Assembly (NCBI RefSeq): GCF_010726955.1 | Contig: NZ_AP022603.1 | Location: 2,108,001 to 2,172,000, forward strand | Direction: 5' to 3' | Length of the DNA: 64,000 bases | Source of the DNA: Mycolicibacterium fallax | Lineage (GTDB): Bacteria > Actinomycetota > Actinomycetes > Mycobacteriales > Mycobacteriaceae | Part shown: positions 56,057 through 64,000 of the stretch, piece after piece | Layout of the letters: each line of letters begins with the position of its first letter | How positions within the stretch are numbered: the stretch's first letter is position 1 | The notes under the pieces: generated by a model | What the model was told of the DNA's origin: nothing | Database searches by the model: none | Seen by the model: only the letters and a program-made list of their open reading frames with translations | Made by a program: the position numbers and the translations under genes

Positions 56057-57305
56057 GCCGCGCACCGGCCGGCAGCGCGGCGATCAGCCCGGGCGGCGCG
56101 GGCACCGGATCGTCGCCGAGCCCCAGCGCGGCGGTGGCCTCGTCGTCCAGGCCGAACCGAACCCCGGTGTCGGTGATCAGCCAGCGTCCGGCCCGGTCCC
56201 GGGCGTACACGCTGCGGCCGGGCGGCACCCCGACGGCGTCGACGCCGGGTCCGGGCCCGTCGGCCCCGGCCAGCCGGACCGGGCGAACCCCGGCCGGCCG
56301 CGACCCGGTCCACACCCGCAGCTCCCCCGGGGTCCAGGCCGCGCACAGCTCGCCGGGTCCGGCGCCCGCCACCGCATCGAGGTGGTCGGGCAGCTCGCGC
56401 AGCGCCAGCACACCGACCGTCGGGACGGCGGCCAGGGCGGCCGGGTCGACGGTGCCGATGCCCGGGTCGGGGCGCCCACTGGTGAACCGGACCAGGTCGG
56501 CGGCCAGCGCACCGATGCGCTGCACCCCGCCGGCGAGCACCAGGTAGTACTCGGTGGTTCCGGCCCGCTGGGTGCGCAGCACGTCGCCGACGGCGGCGGG
56601 CCCGAGCGCGGCCGGCCCGGGCCCGCCGGCGCCGGGGATGACCGGCGCGGTCAGCGGCGGGCGTTCGGGTATCAGCGCGAGCAGGGCCGCGGACACCCGG
56701 CGGGGCCGCAGGCCGTCCAGGTGCAGCGCCCGGGTGACGCCCGGGTCGCCGACCGGGACCTGGTGGCGGTGGCCGTCGGCGATCAGCTGCAGGCGCCCGG
56801 ACGGGCCGGCGGCCAGCACGGCGGTGTCCGGGCCGGTCCGGCCCTCGCCGATCAGCACCGTGCTGGCGGCGCCGTCGCAGACGGTCCAGGTCAGCCCGGC
56901 GGCCGGCAGCGGGATGCCCGGGTCGTCGGGGGCGCCGGGGATGCCGAGCAGCGGGCCGCGGCCGGCCTCGCGCAGCGCCGCGGCGGCGATCCGGCGGGGC
57001 GGGTCGGTCGATCCGGTGATCAGCCGCGCCGAGGTCAGGTTGCGGACCGGGTGCACCAGTTCGCCGATCCGCACGTACAGCGCGCCGGTGTCGGCGGTCA
57101 TCACGATCGGTGCGTCGGGCAGGGTCGGCGCGGGGCGCAGCAGGCTCAGCGCAGCGGCCCCGGCGGCCAGCAGCGCGGCGACGACGGTGCCCGCGGCCAG
57201 TGCCGCCGCGGCGGCCCCGGAGTCCTCGGCCGCGTCCGGGTCACCGCTGCGCAGCGCCGCCGCGGCGCGGCGGCGCAGGAAGCGGGGGGCCGACGCGGTG
57301 GTCAC
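56019..57305 (-). CDS. eccB4: ESX-4 core component EccB4
   Basis: This 428-residue subunit has one N-terminal membrane helix (about 35-57, AGTVVAALLAAGAAALSLL) and a long periplasmic domain. Segments such as YVRIGELVHPVRNLTSARLITG, YYLVLAGGVQRIGALAADLVR and DTGVRFGLDDEATAALGLG are typical EccB repeats. Two cysteines (WTVCDGA and GELCAAW) may form the conserved disulfide. It is convergent with mycP4, overlapping by 38 bp. The ATG is in good context, preceded by a run of divergent non-coding DNA toward the CGNR gene. Confidence 0.93.
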   Translation of the reverse strand: MTTASAPRFLRRRAAAALRSGDPDAAEDSGAAAAALAAGTVVAALLAAGAAALSLLRPAPTLPDAPIVMTADTGALYVRIGELVHPVRNLTSARLITGSTDPPRRIAAAALREAGRGPLLGIPGAPDDPGIPLPAAGLTWTVCDGAASTVLIGEGRTGPDTAVLAAGPSGRLQLIADGHRHQVPVGDPGVTRALHLDGLRPRRVSAALLALIPERPPLTAPVIPGAGGPGPAALGPAAVGDVLRTQRAGTTEYYLVLAGGVQRIGALAADLVRFTSGRPDPGIGTVDPAALAAVPTVGVLALRELPDHLDAVAGAGPGELCAAWTPGELRVWTGSRPAGVRPVRLAGADGPGPGVDAVGVPPGRSVYARDRAGRWLITDTGVRFGLDDEATAALGLGDDPVPAPPGLIAALPAGARLTRSAALVARDG

Positions 57306-57377
57306 GGACCGACGCTAGGACGCTGCCCCCGCCGCGGTGAGTCCGTTGTGCACAGACTCCGTTGTGCACAGCCGCCC

Positions 57378-57938
57378 TCAGGCCGGTCCGGCCTGCGCGC
57401 GGCGTTCCCGGTAGGCGGCGACGTGCTGGCGGTTGCCGCAGTTGCCGGTGTCGCAGAACCGCCGGGACCGGTTGCGGGACAGGTCGATCAGCACCGCGTC
57501 GCAGTCCGGGGCCGCGCAGCTCTTCAGCCGGCGCAGTTCGCCGTCGCGGATGACGTCGGCCAGCGCCATCGCGGTTTCCGCGCCCATCCGCCGGGCCAGC
57601 GGATCCTGGTCGTCGGCCAGGTGCAGATGCCAGTCCGGCAGTTCGGCGTGCCGGGTCAGCCAGGGCCGGGCCTGGGTGTCGGCCAGCAGCGCGTTGACCT
57701 CGGCGACCATCGCCTCCTCGTCGCGGGCCAGCGTCCACATCGCGCCGAGCCGGGTGCGCAGCGCGTGCACGGCGGCCAGTTCGGCGTCGTCGCGGTCGCG
57801 TCGCCCGGTCCAGCCCCATTCGGTCAGGAAGTCGTCCAGCGCGGCGACCTGGCCGAGCTGCTCGCCGTCGACCCGGTCGGTGTTGACCAGCGCGCACGCC
57901 GACCGCAGCGACAACTCCGTGTCATGACTGAAATTCAT
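57378..57938 (-). CDS. CGNR zinc-finger (ABATE domain) regulator
   Basis: This 186-residue putative transcription factor has an N-terminal ABATE-like helical domain (LRSACALVNTDRVDGEQ, LTEWGWTG) and the C-terminal CGNR treble-clef zinc finger. The finger reads C-A-A-P-D-C-DAVLIDLSRNRSRRFCD...GNCGNRQHVAAYRERR, given here in parts, with four cysteines. Such proteins usually regulate an adjacent gene. It is divergent from the EamA transporter, with 67 bp between the starts. Four TCATGA-like boxes at even spacing lie across the two starts, and are candidate operator sites. The ATG at 57936-57938 (NFSHDTELSL) is preferred to an upstream TTG-type start. Confidence 0.85.
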   Translation of the reverse strand: MNFSHDTELSLRSACALVNTDRVDGEQLGQVAALDDFLTEWGWTGRRDRDDAELAAVHALRTRLGAMWTLARDEEAMVAEVNALLADTQARPWLTRHAELPDWHLHLADDQDPLARRMGAETAMALADVIRDGELRRLKSCAAPDCDAVLIDLSRNRSRRFCDTGNCGNRQHVAAYRERRAQAGPA

Positions 57939-57995
57939 TTGACTCGTGACCCCCTCCGGCCGTAGTGTCATGAGCAATATCGACTTTACTCATGA
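57922..57995. promoter_or_regulatory. Array of four TCATGA-like boxes between the CGNR regulator and EamA transporter
   Basis: TCATGA occurs at 57922, 57968 and 57990, and TCGTGA at 57944. The spacing of starts is 22, 24 and 22 bp, about two helical turns, so all face the same side of the DNA. The boxes are near-palindromic hexamers, suggesting a dimeric binder such as the CGNR protein itself. Confidence 0.55.
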
Positions 57996-58005
57996 GGGGT
58001 GCGCG

Positions 58006-59025
58006 ATGTTGCAGCGGATCTCCCCGGCCGATCACTTCCGCATGGGCCTGGCTTTTGCGCTGACCTCGGCGCTGTGCTTCGGGCTGTCCGGACCGTTCGC
58101 CAAGTCCCTGATGGTGGCCGGCTGGAGCCCGACCGCCGCGGTCACCGCCCGGCTGTTCGGCGGCGCCGTGGTGATGGCCGTCGTCGCCACCGCGGTCAAC
58201 CCGAGCTGGCTGGGTGAGGCCCGCGCGCATGCCCGCACCATCGTGCTGTACGGACTGTTCCCGATCGCCGGGGCACAACTGTGCTTCTACAACGGGGTCA
58301 AGCACCTCTCGGTCGGGGTCGCGCTGCTGCTCGAATACACCGCCCCGGTGCTGGTGGTGGCCTGGCTGTGGGCGCGGACCCGGCGCCGGCCCGGGACCCG
58401 GACGCTGGCCGGGGTGGCGATGGCGATCATCGGCATCACGGTGGTGCTCGACGTGTTCCACGGCGCCAGCATCAACGCGATCGGGGTGGCCTGGGGCCTG
58501 GGCGCCGCGGTCTGCGCGGCCAGCTACTTCATGATGAGCGACATCAGCGACACCACCGCCGCGGGCACCCCGCTGAGCCCGATCACCCTGGCCGCCGGTG
58601 GCCTGTGGGTGGGCGCGGCCGGCGTCGGGCTGCTCGGCCTCACCGGGGTGATGCCGCTGACCGTCACCGCCGACGACGTGCTGCTCGCCGGCGCGACCCT
58701 GCCGCCCGCTGTCGCGGTGGCCGCGCTGGCGATCCTGTCCACCGCCGTCGCCTACACCCTCGGCATCGTCGGGGTGGCCCTGCTCAAACCCGGTTTCGCC
58801 TCGCTGCTGGGGCTCTCGGAGGTGCTGTTCGCGGTGCTGTGGGCGTGGCTGCTGGTCGGCGAGGCGCTGAGCACCACCCAGGTGATCGGCGGCGCGGTGG
58901 TGCTGGCCGGGCTCGCGCTGGCCCGCCCCGGCGACCGGCGCGGCGAACCGCCGGCGGGCACCGGAGCGGCCACCGAGGCCCGCGGCCCGCAAACTTCGGC
59001 AAAACTCGCTGCTCGCAGCGGCTAA
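58006..59025 (+). CDS. EamA/DMT-family transporter
   Basis: This 339-residue membrane protein has ten predicted helices in two EamA repeats (residues about 10-140 and 150-300). LAFALTSALCFGLSGPFAKSL, LLEYTAPVLVVAWLW and GFASLLGLSEVLFAVLWAW are typical DMT stretches with the conserved E in LLE and SE. Members export amino acids or small drugs; the substrate is unknown. The ATG has AGGGG six bases upstream, so the start at 58006 is preferred over the in-frame ATG at 57970. It is divergent from the CGNR regulator and probably controlled by it. Confidence 0.87.
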   Translation: MLQRISPADHFRMGLAFALTSALCFGLSGPFAKSLMVAGWSPTAAVTARLFGGAVVMAVVATAVNPSWLGEARAHARTIVLYGLFPIAGAQLCFYNGVKHLSVGVALLLEYTAPVLVVAWLWARTRRRPGTRTLAGVAMAIIGITVVLDVFHGASINAIGVAWGLGAAVCAASYFMMSDISDTTAAGTPLSPITLAAGGLWVGAAGVGLLGLTGVMPLTVTADDVLLAGATLPPAVAVAALAILSTAVAYTLGIVGVALLKPGFASLLGLSEVLFAVLWAWLLVGEALSTTQVIGGAVVLAGLALARPGDRRGEPPAGTGAATEARGPQTSAKLAARSG

Positions 59026-59035
59026 CATCGCGGGG

Positions 59036-59743
59036 GTGAATACCGACATAACCGTCGTGCCCCGCACTCACCGCACCCGTGCCCCGTTTGTCGCCCGCGC
59101 GCTGCTGGCCGCCGCCGCAGGCGCGCTGACCGTCGGCCTGCTGAGCGCAGCCCCCGCGCCGGTCGCCGCGCCCGCCCAGGCCGCACCGTGCCCGGACATC
59201 GAGGTGGTCTTCGCCCGCGGCACCACCGAGGATCCGGGGGTGGGCCGGGTCGGCAACTCCTTCATCCAGGACCTGCGCGGCATGGTCGGCGGCCGCTCGG
59301 TCGGCGCGTACGGGGTCAACTACCCGGCCGACTACGACTTCATGCAGGCCGCCGCGGGCGCCAACGACGCCAGCGCGCACGTCCAGTGGATGATGAACAA
59401 CTGCCCGGCCACCCGGCTGGTGCTCGGCGGCTACTCCCAGGGCGCCGCGGTGATCGACACCATCGCCGCGGTGCCGGTGCCCGGCCTCGGCTTCGACAAC
59501 CCGCTGCCGCCGAACGCGCCCGAGCACGTCGCCGCCATCGCGGTGTTCGGCAACCCGAGCGCCAAGCTCGGCCTGCCGCTGACCAGCAGCCCGGTCTGGG
59601 GTGCCCGGTCCATCGACCTGTGCATCCCCGGGGATCCGGTCTGCAACCTGGGCCTGTTCGAGGCCACCGACGTCGAGGCGCACCGCGCCTACCCCGGCGG
59701 CGCCACCCAGCAGGCCGCGGGCTTCGTCGCGGGCCGGCTCTGA
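59036..59743 (+). CDS. Cutinase-family serine esterase, first of three
   Basis: This 235-residue secreted alpha/beta hydrolase has a signal peptide (about 1-50, ending AAPAQAAP). The nucleophile is in GGYSQGAAV, the Asp in IDLCIPGDPVC and the His in EAHRAYPG. The two disulfide cysteine pairs of cutinases are present (CPDIEVVFARG and NNCPATR; DLC and VC). Such enzymes in mycobacteria act on wall or host lipids and long-chain esters. Its position downstream of ESX-4 matches cut3/Rv3451 of M. tuberculosis. TAACAT lies seven bases before the GTG start. Confidence 0.92.
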   Translation: MNTDITVVPRTHRTRAPFVARALLAAAAGALTVGLLSAAPAPVAAPAQAAPCPDIEVVFARGTTEDPGVGRVGNSFIQDLRGMVGGRSVGAYGVNYPADYDFMQAAAGANDASAHVQWMMNNCPATRLVLGGYSQGAAVIDTIAAVPVPGLGFDNPLPPNAPEHVAAIAVFGNPSAKLGLPLTSSPVWGARSIDLCIPGDPVCNLGLFEATDVEAHRAYPGGATQQAAGFVAGRL

Positions 59744-59760
59744 TCGGACGGGGGCCGGCC

Positions 59761-60414
59761 ATGTCGCGCGCGCACGTCACCACCGCACTGGGTGCCGCCG
59801 TTTTCGGCGTCGCCGCAACGCTGCTGGTGACGCCCGCGGCCGCGACGGCCACCCCCTGCCCCGACGTCGAGCTGATCTTCGCCCGCGGCACCAGCGAGGA
59901 CCCCGGCCTCGGCCGGGTCGGCACCAAGCTGGAAAGCGAGTTGCGCGCCAAGCTGCCGGACAAGACGCTGACGACGTACTCGGTCACCTACCCGGCGACC
60001 TGGGACTTCCTGGCCGCCCAGGACGGCGCGCTGGACGCCCAGAACCGGATCGTGACGATGTCCTCGACCTGCCCGGACACCCGGCTGGTGCTCGGTGGCT
60101 ATTCCCAGGGCGCGGCGATCATGGACATGCTGATGGGTGTGCCGCCACTGGGCGACAAGATCGGTGCGATCGGGTCGGCCCCGCCGCTGCCGGCCACCCT
60201 GCGGCACAACATCGCCGCGATCGCGGTGTTCGGCAACCCGTCGACCAAGTTCAGCAAGCCGATCACCATCGGCCAGCTCGGCAACCGGTCGATCGACCTG
60301 TGCAGCGACGGCGATCCGATCTGCTCGCGCGGACGCAACCCGTTCGCGCATACCAACTACGAGGACGGCCCGATGGTGGGCCAGGCCGCCGAGTTCGCCG
60401 CCAACCTGATCTGA
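59761..60414 (+). CDS. Cutinase-family serine esterase, second of three
   Basis: This 217-residue cutinase follows the first by 17 bp. It has a signal peptide (AVFGVAATLLVTPAAATA), the nucleophile in GGYSQGAAI, the Asp in IDLCSDGDPIC and the His in FAHTNYEDG. It has a shorter linker before the first Cys (TPCPDVELIFARGTS). It likely shares a transcript with the first gene. The closest counterpart by position is cut4/Rv3452, but the pairing of copies with named genes is not certain. Confidence 0.92.
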   Translation: MSRAHVTTALGAAVFGVAATLLVTPAAATATPCPDVELIFARGTSEDPGLGRVGTKLESELRAKLPDKTLTTYSVTYPATWDFLAAQDGALDAQNRIVTMSSTCPDTRLVLGGYSQGAAIMDMLMGVPPLGDKIGAIGSAPPLPATLRHNIAAIAVFGNPSTKFSKPITIGQLGNRSIDLCSDGDPICSRGRNPFAHTNYEDGPMVGQAAEFAANLI

Positions 60415-60465
60415 ACCGCTACCGGTCCGTGACCTTAGCCAGCTGGCAGTCGGCGTAACGCTGGC

Positions 60466-60471
60466 TACCAT
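60466..60471 (+). promoter_or_regulatory. -10 element for the third cutinase
   Basis: TACCAT is six bases before the GTG at 60478. A ribosome-like GGAG follows it but is too close to the start to act, so leaderless initiation is more likely. Confidence 0.5.
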
Positions 60472-60477
60472 GGAGCT

Positions 60478-61143
60478 GTGAGGGGTCGCCGATGGTCAGC
60501 GCTGCTGGCGGCGGCCCTGTTGGTCGGTCTACCCGCGGTGGCACCCCAACAGCTTCGACTCACCCCCGCCGCCGAGGCGGCCGGCTGCCCGGACACCGAG
60601 TTGGTGTTCGCGCGCGGCCGCAACGAGGCGCCCGGCGCCGGGCAGATCGGCAACACCCTGTTCACTCGGTTGCAGGCCAAGACCGGCAAGAACATCCGGC
60701 TCTATGCGGTGCGCTATCCGGCCAACACCGAGGTCGACCTCGGCGCCAACGATATGAGCCGGCACATTCAGGCAATGGTCGCCAGCTGCCCGCGGACCCG
60801 GATCGTGGTCGGCGGCTACTCGCTCGGCGCGGCAGTCAGCGATGTGGTGCTGGCGGTGCCGCTGCCGTTCGTCACGTTCCGCAACCCGCTGCCCGCCGCG
60901 GCGGCCGGCAATATCGCCGCGGTTGCACTGTTCGGCAACGGGTTCCAGTGGGTCGGGCCGATCACCAGCTTCAGCCCGGTGTACCGCGACCGCACCATCG
61001 AGCTGTGCCACGGCGACGACCCGGTGTGCAATCCGACCATCCCGCAGAACTGGCGGGCCCGCTGGCCCGACCACCTGGCACCGGCCTACATCAAGGCCGG
61101 GCTGGTGGAGCGAGCCGCGAATTTCGTCGCGGGCCGGATTTGA
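60478..61143 (+). CDS. Cutinase-family serine esterase, third of three
   Basis: This 221-residue secreted cutinase is 63 bp after the second. The nucleophile elbow is GGYSLGAAV (Leu where the others have Gln). The Asp is in IELCHGDDPVC and the His in WPDHLAPAYI. The signal peptide is ALLAAALLVGLPAVAP. It is more divergent than the other two and may differ in specificity. It converges on the TM2 gene with a 3-bp gap. Confidence 0.9.
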   Translation: MRGRRWSALLAAALLVGLPAVAPQQLRLTPAAEAAGCPDTELVFARGRNEAPGAGQIGNTLFTRLQAKTGKNIRLYAVRYPANTEVDLGANDMSRHIQAMVASCPRTRIVVGGYSLGAAVSDVVLAVPLPFVTFRNPLPAAAAGNIAAVALFGNGFQWVGPITSFSPVYRDRTIELCHGDDPVCNPTIPQNWRARWPDHLAPAYIKAGLVERAANFVAGRI

Positions 61144-61146
61144 CCG

Positions 61147-61404
61147 TCAGTCGGCGAGTTCGTTGCCCGCGGCGTCCCGATGCCACTTGCTGCCGGGCGC
61201 CGACACCAGAATCAGGATGCCCTCGACGAGGCCCCAGATTCCACCGATGCCGAGGGTGACCACAGTGACCACGATCTGGATGATCCCGCGGGTGTTGTTG
61301 CCCAGGTAAAAGTTGTGAACGCCCAGGCTGCCCAACAGGATTCCCAGAATTCCCGCGACGACCTTAGATTTCTGCGCAACACCGTAGCCATTGCCCTGTG
61401 TCAT
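61147..61404 (-). CDS. TM2-domain membrane protein
   Basis: This 85-residue protein has two transmembrane helices (about 17-35 and 40-68) with the TM2 signature LGVHNFYLGNNTRGIIQI and a WGLVEGILIL second part. The tail SAPGSKWHRDAAGNELAD is charged. TM2 proteins are widespread and mostly of unknown function. The ATG at 61402-61404 has GGGG upstream. It lies between the cutinases and truA, a site with varied small genes in mycobacteria. Confidence 0.85.
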   Translation of the reverse strand: MTQGNGYGVAQKSKVVAGILGILLGSLGVHNFYLGNNTRGIIQIVVTVVTLGIGGIWGLVEGILILVSAPGSKWHRDAAGNELAD

Positions 61405-61496
61405 TTCTGCCCCAATTCTCGTGATTTTCGAACCTTCCGCAGGAACACTAGCTGCGGGGAAGGCGCCCGCGCGTCCGACGTTCGGCGGACACCGAT

Positions 61497-62384
61497 TCAG
61501 CGCGGGTCGGTGCGCAGGTCCCGGGTGATCAGCGTCCGTGCGGCGAGTTGGTCCTCGGCCGGGTAGTCCACCCCGACCAGGCTCAGCCCGCGCGCCGGGG
61601 CGGCCGCGAAATCGCTGGACCGGCGGTCGGATTCGAGCAGTCCGACGATCCAATCGGGCGACCGGCGGCCTTCCCCCACCGCCAGCAGCGCGCCGATCAG
61701 CGAGCGCACCATGTTCCAGCAGAACGCGTCCGCGCTGACCCACGCGACGACATCGTCGCCGTCGCGCTCGATCTGCAGCCGCTGCAGTTCGCGGATCGTC
61801 GTCGCGCCCTCCCGGCGCCGACAGAACGCGGCAAAATCATGCAGCCCCAACAGTTTCGCCGCGGCGGCGTTCATCGCCTCGACGTCCAGCGGGCGCGGCC
61901 ATGGCGTGACGAACCGGGCGCGCTGCGGATCCACCCCGAACGGCGCGGTGGTCAGCCGGTAGACGTAGTGCCGGCGCAGCGCGGAGAACCGCGCATCGAA
62001 TCCGGCCGGGGCACGGGTGATGTCGCGGACCCGGACGTCGGAGGGCAGGAAGCGGGCCAGCCGGCGGATCAGCGGAAGGAACTCGGCCTCCCCGCCCGGT
62101 CGCGGCGTGCGCGGACGGCCGTGCCGCAGCGCGGATTCCGGTACGTCGACGTGCGCGACCTGACCGGTGGCGTGCACCCCGGCGTCGGTGCGACCGGCGG
62201 CCCGCAGGATCACCGGCTGCCGAAACACCGTCGACAGCGCGTCCTCGATCACCCCGGCGACGGTGCGCTGCCCGGCCTGGGTGGCCCACCCGGCGAATTC
62301 GGTTCCGTCGTAGGCGATGTCGAGCCGCAGCCGGACCGGTTCGCAAACACCGACATGCCCGCCACCGGTGTCGGTGACGGGCAT
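61497..62384 (-). CDS. truA: tRNA pseudouridine(38-40) synthase TruA
   Basis: TruA modifies uridines at positions 38-40 of the anticodon stem. The 295-residue protein has [16 protein letters not shown] and the catalytic Asp in [47 protein letters not shown] and [18 protein letters not shown] are family segments. The only plausible starts are the ATG at 62382-62384 and one at 62417 inside rplQ. No ATG, GTG or TTG occurs between 62384 and the conserved domain. The chosen start lies inside a large hairpin. It follows rplQ by 16 bp. Confidence 0.92.
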   Translation of the reverse strand: MPVTDTGGGHVGVCEPVRLRLDIAYDGTEFAGWATQAGQRTVAGVIEDALSTVFRQPVILRAAGRTDAGVHATGQVAHVDVPESALRHGRPRTPRPGGEAEFLPLIRRLARFLPSDVRVRDITRAPAGFDARFSALRRHYVYRLTTAPFGVDPQRARFVTPWPRPLDVEAMNAAAAKLLGLHDFAAFCRRREGATTIRELQRLQIERDGDDVVAWVSADAFCWNMVRSLIGALLAVGEGRRSPDWIVGLLESDRRSSDFAAAPARGLSLVGVDYPAEDQLAARTLITRDLRTDPR

Positions 62385-62389
62385 GTCGG
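62350..62389 (-). promoter_or_regulatory. Large hairpin covering the truA start codon
   Basis: A perfect 12-bp stem (62350-62361 with 62378-62389) continues after one mismatch into a 5-bp inner stem around a GTGT loop. It begins 12 bp after the rplQ stop and buries the truA ATG. It may be the terminator of the rpoA-rplQ operon, a translational block on truA, or both. Confidence 0.65.
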
Positions 62390-62400
62390 GTGTCTTACCG

Positions 62401-62937
62401 CTACTTGGCAGCGTCATCCTCGGCGGGCGCGTCGGCCTCAGCCTCGGTGACCTCAGCCTCGGTGACCTCAGCCTCGGTGGCTTCAGCCTCGACGACCTCG
62501 GGCTCGGCGGCCTCAGCCGCGGCGGCCTCAGCCTGCTTGGCGGCGGCACGTCGGGCACGGTCGGCCTCGGAGGTGACGGTCTTCTCCCGGACCAGCTCGA
62601 TGACCGCCATCGGGGCGTTGTCGCCCTTGCGGTTCTCGACCTTGATGATCCGGGTGTAACCGCCGGCGCGGTCGGCGTAGAACGGCGCGATCTCCGCGAA
62701 CAGGACGTGCACGATGTCCTTGTCGCGGATCTTCTTCATCACCTCACGACGGTTGTGCAGCGCACCCTTCTTGGCGTGGGTGATCAGCTTCTCCGCGTAC
62801 GGCCGCAGCGCCCGGGCCTTCGGCTCGGTGGTGGTGATCCGGCCGTGCTCGAACAGCGCGGTGGCCAGGTTGGCCAGCAGCGCCTGCTGGTGCGAGGACG
62901 ACCCGCCGAAACGGGCACCCTTGGTGGGCTTGGGCAT
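62401..62937 (-). CDS. rplQ: 50S ribosomal protein L17
   Basis: L17 is a large-subunit protein at the tunnel exit. The conserved part (1-120) reads [35 protein letters not shown] and [26 protein letters not shown] long Ala/Glu-rich tail of about 55 residues follows, partly from a 15-bp tandem repeat (62441-62500). Such acidic extensions are usual in mycobacterial L17 but vary in length. It follows rpoA by 75 bp. Confidence 0.97.
   Translation of the reverse strand: MPKPTKGARFGGSSSHQQALLANLATALFEHGRITTTEPKARALRPYAEKLITHAKKGALHNRREVMKKIRDKDIVHVLFAEIAPFYADRAGGYTRIIKVENRKGDNAPMAVIELVREKTVTSEADRARRAAAKQAEAAAAEAAEPEVVEAEATEAEVTEAEVTEAEADAPAEDDAAK
62441..62500 (-). repeat. 15-bp tandem repeat in rplQ tail (4 units)
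   Basis: Units of GCCTCGGTGACCTCA (two exact, two diverged) encode the EVTEA-type pentapeptides of the acidic L17 tail. Confidence 0.85.
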
Positions 62938-63012
62938 TGCGACTATCTCCTAAATGGGGCCGGCCCCCGTATCAGGTAGGACCGGGACGGTGGGTTTGAA
63001 AACCCCGGTGGG

Positions 63013-64000
<988 letters not shown>

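Overview
The window is a very GC-rich (roughly 70%) actinobacterial chromosome segment. Its backbone follows the order found in Mycobacterium tuberculosis from guaB2 to rpoA: guaB2, a DUF5319 gene, rsdA/sigD, an Rv3415c-like gene, whiB3, groEL1/groES, tsaD-rimI-tsaB-tsaE, alr, gadB, nnr, glmS, glmM, rpsI/rplM, ESX-4, cutinases, truA, rplQ and rpoA. With the WhiB3, the His-tailed GroEL1, the REP13E12-type gene and ESX-4, this points to a member of the Mycobacteriaceae, probably a non-tuberculous species. guaB2 (left) and rpoA (right) are cut by the window edges.

Region by region. 1-5339: guaB2, DUF5319, the SigD/RsdA sigma/anti-sigma pair, an Rv3415c-like protein and WhiB3. 5368-14098: a block absent between whiB3 and groEL1 in M. 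tuberculosis. Nine same-strand genes are packed with overlaps or very short gaps: ddaH, pnuC, nadR, a MoxR-like AAA+ ATPase, an unknown protein, a HEXXH metallopeptidase-like/VWA fusion, another unknown protein, a PaaK-like adenylate-forming enzyme and a HabB-like membrane protein. The five-gene AAA+/unknown/HEXXH-VWA/unknown/adenylation cassette is the best candidate here for an uncharacterised system. 14099-16075: a diiron ferritin-like protein and a DUF2510 lipid-face or surface protein. 16253-18434: groEL1 and groES under a CIRCE operator. 18592-22055: a REP13E12-type HNH gene, a phytoene-desaturase-like oxidoreductase and a SnoaL-like protein. 22052-26926: the tsaD-rimI-tsaB-tsaE-hydrolase-alr run. 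26956-37965: gadB, nnr, an orphan FetB-like permease, a secreted Pro/Cys-rich protein, glmS, an Rv3438-like protein, two probable type VII accessory proteins, glmM, rpsI and rplM.

38086-48109 is a second insertion, placed between rplM and the ESX-4 genes. It is an ethanolamine-use island: GAF regulator, aldehyde dehydrogenase, ethanolamine permease, EutB, EutC, a second aldehyde dehydrogenase, alcohol dehydrogenase and an MTA/SAH nucleosidase. The two aldehyde dehydrogenase genes are near-identical direct repeats of about 1.54 kb. They differ by homopolymer-length changes that break the upstream copy into two frames and scramble a short patch in the other. Ethanolamine would enter through the permease, EutBC would cleave it to acetaldehyde and ammonia, and the dehydrogenases would clear the aldehyde.

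48208-57305 is a full ESX-4 locus (esxT, esxU, an Rv3446c-like gene, eccC4, eccD4, mycP4, eccB4). eccC4 and eccD4 diverge from a short intergenic region with mirrored leaderless-type promoters. Then come a CGNR zinc-finger regulator divergent from an EamA transporter (with four evenly spaced TCATGA-like boxes between them), three tandem cutinases, a TM2 protein, truA, rplQ and rpoA. No tRNA, rRNA, CRISPR array, prophage or intact IS element was recognised.
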